Shown: positions 5,392 to 5,568 of the stretch, piece by piece
Layout: each line of letters begins with the position of its first letter
Numbering within the stretch: position 1 is the stretch's first letter
NCBI GenBank assembly: GCA_019307545.1
Contig: JAFDJI010000286.1
Location: forward strand, 1 to 5,568
DNA from: Deltaproteobacteria bacterium
Lineage (GTDB): Bacteria; Myxococcota_A; UBA796; GCA-2862545
DNA length: 5,568 nucleotides
Direction: 5' to 3'
Notes under the pieces: generated by a model
Database searches by the model: none
Seen by the model: only the letters and a program-made list of their open reading frames with translations
Told to the model about the DNA's origin: nothing
Program-made: the position numbers and the translations under genes

Positions 5392-5568
5392 GGCGCCCTC
5401 CCGGGCGGGGGGCGGGATCGGAAGAAGGCTCGCAGCGGGGATTTCCGCGCGCCGGTTTGCTCCACGAAGGCGGGGACGTCCACCGCCCCACCGGCGAAGG
5501 TGCCCGTCGCGCGGGCGGGTCCCGCGTAGATCGAGGTCGGGAACACCCAAAGCTCCTGGTCTTCTCGC
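5388..5568 (-). CDS. C-terminal end of an upstream operon gene, possibly thioredoxin-like (partial)
   Basis: A frame enters from the right edge and ends at the TGA 5390-5388, giving the last 59 residues of a protein whose start lies outside the window. It is easily missed because it has no start codon here. The stop overlaps the ATG of the Tat-signal gene as ATGA, which fits the pattern of the rest of the operon and argues that this frame is the real one. The visible part reads ELWVFPTSIYAG, then TGTFAGGAVDVPAFVEQTG, then a basic, Pro-rich tail. An aromatic-Pro-Thr turn leading into a strand, then a strand with Gly-Gly and an acidic helix, resembles the cis-proline half of a thioredoxin fold. 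The catalytic Cys pair would lie upstream, outside the window, so the family call is tentative. Coding status is fairly sure. Confidence 0.72.
   Translation of the reverse strand, partial: REDQELWVFPTSIYAGPARATGTFAGGAVDVPAFVEQTGARKSPLRAFFRSRPPPGRAP
5396..5401 (-). promoter_or_regulatory. Ribosome-binding site of the Tat-signal gene
   Basis: GGAGGG on the minus strand lies 4 bases before the ATG at 5391, within the 3' end of the upstream gene. It supports the short 73-residue product beginning at the twin-arginine signal. Confidence 0.7.

Noticed and set aside
5174..5491. Upstream extension of the 153-residue exported protein frame
   Set aside because: It would bury the signal peptide and overlap the Tat-signal gene; the ATG at 5173 has a good ribosome-binding site.

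Overview
The window is very GC-rich, densely packed bacterial DNA with almost no intergenic space. It looks like a myxobacterium or a related deltaproteobacterial lineage (Myxococcota or similar). The main reasons are a secreted protein built of MopE-type Cys/Asp repeats that ends in a MYXO-CTERM-like tail, and the abundance of secreted and outer-membrane-type proteins. Lineage is inferred from protein architecture, not from a marker gene.

Left part, plus strand (1-1733). The first gene is the 3' portion of a secreted calcium/metal-binding-type protein. It has two FG-GAP/VCBS-like repeats, six MopE-like repeats, and a C-terminal Cys-Gly-Cys / hydrophobic / Arg-rich sorting tail. Nine bases later comes a 177-residue protein with four predicted membrane helices and no recognised function. 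It ends 5 bases from the end of the convergent minus-strand operon.

Right part, minus strand, read from right to left (5568-1739). This is a tightly coupled six-gene operon. The order is (i) the C-terminus of a gene running in from outside the window, possibly thioredoxin-like; (ii) a 73-residue protein with a twin-arginine signal and a small Cys/His cluster; (iii) a 153-residue exported, probable beta-barrel protein; (iv) an ECF-type sigma factor; (v) a membrane anti-sigma factor with a zinc-finger-like N-terminus, one membrane helix and a DUF4384-like periplasmic domain; (vi) a secreted caspase-like (C14) peptidase followed by an EF-hand loop, a PEGA-like domain and a C-terminal probable 8-stranded outer-membrane barrel. 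All five gene junctions overlap (ATGA, ATGA, TAATG, ATGA, GTGA), and each internal start has a purine-rich ribosome-binding site.

Together the operon looks like an envelope-signalling module. A cytoplasmic sigma factor is held by a membrane anti-sigma factor, while an exported caspase, probably anchored in the outer membrane, sits in the same compartment as the anti-sigma sensor domain. A reasonable but untested idea is that the caspase either responds to the same signal or cleaves the anti-sigma factor. The operon promoter lies outside the window. No RNA genes, CRISPR arrays, insertion sequences or convincing terminators were seen, and no gene-free stretch exceeds 10 bases.
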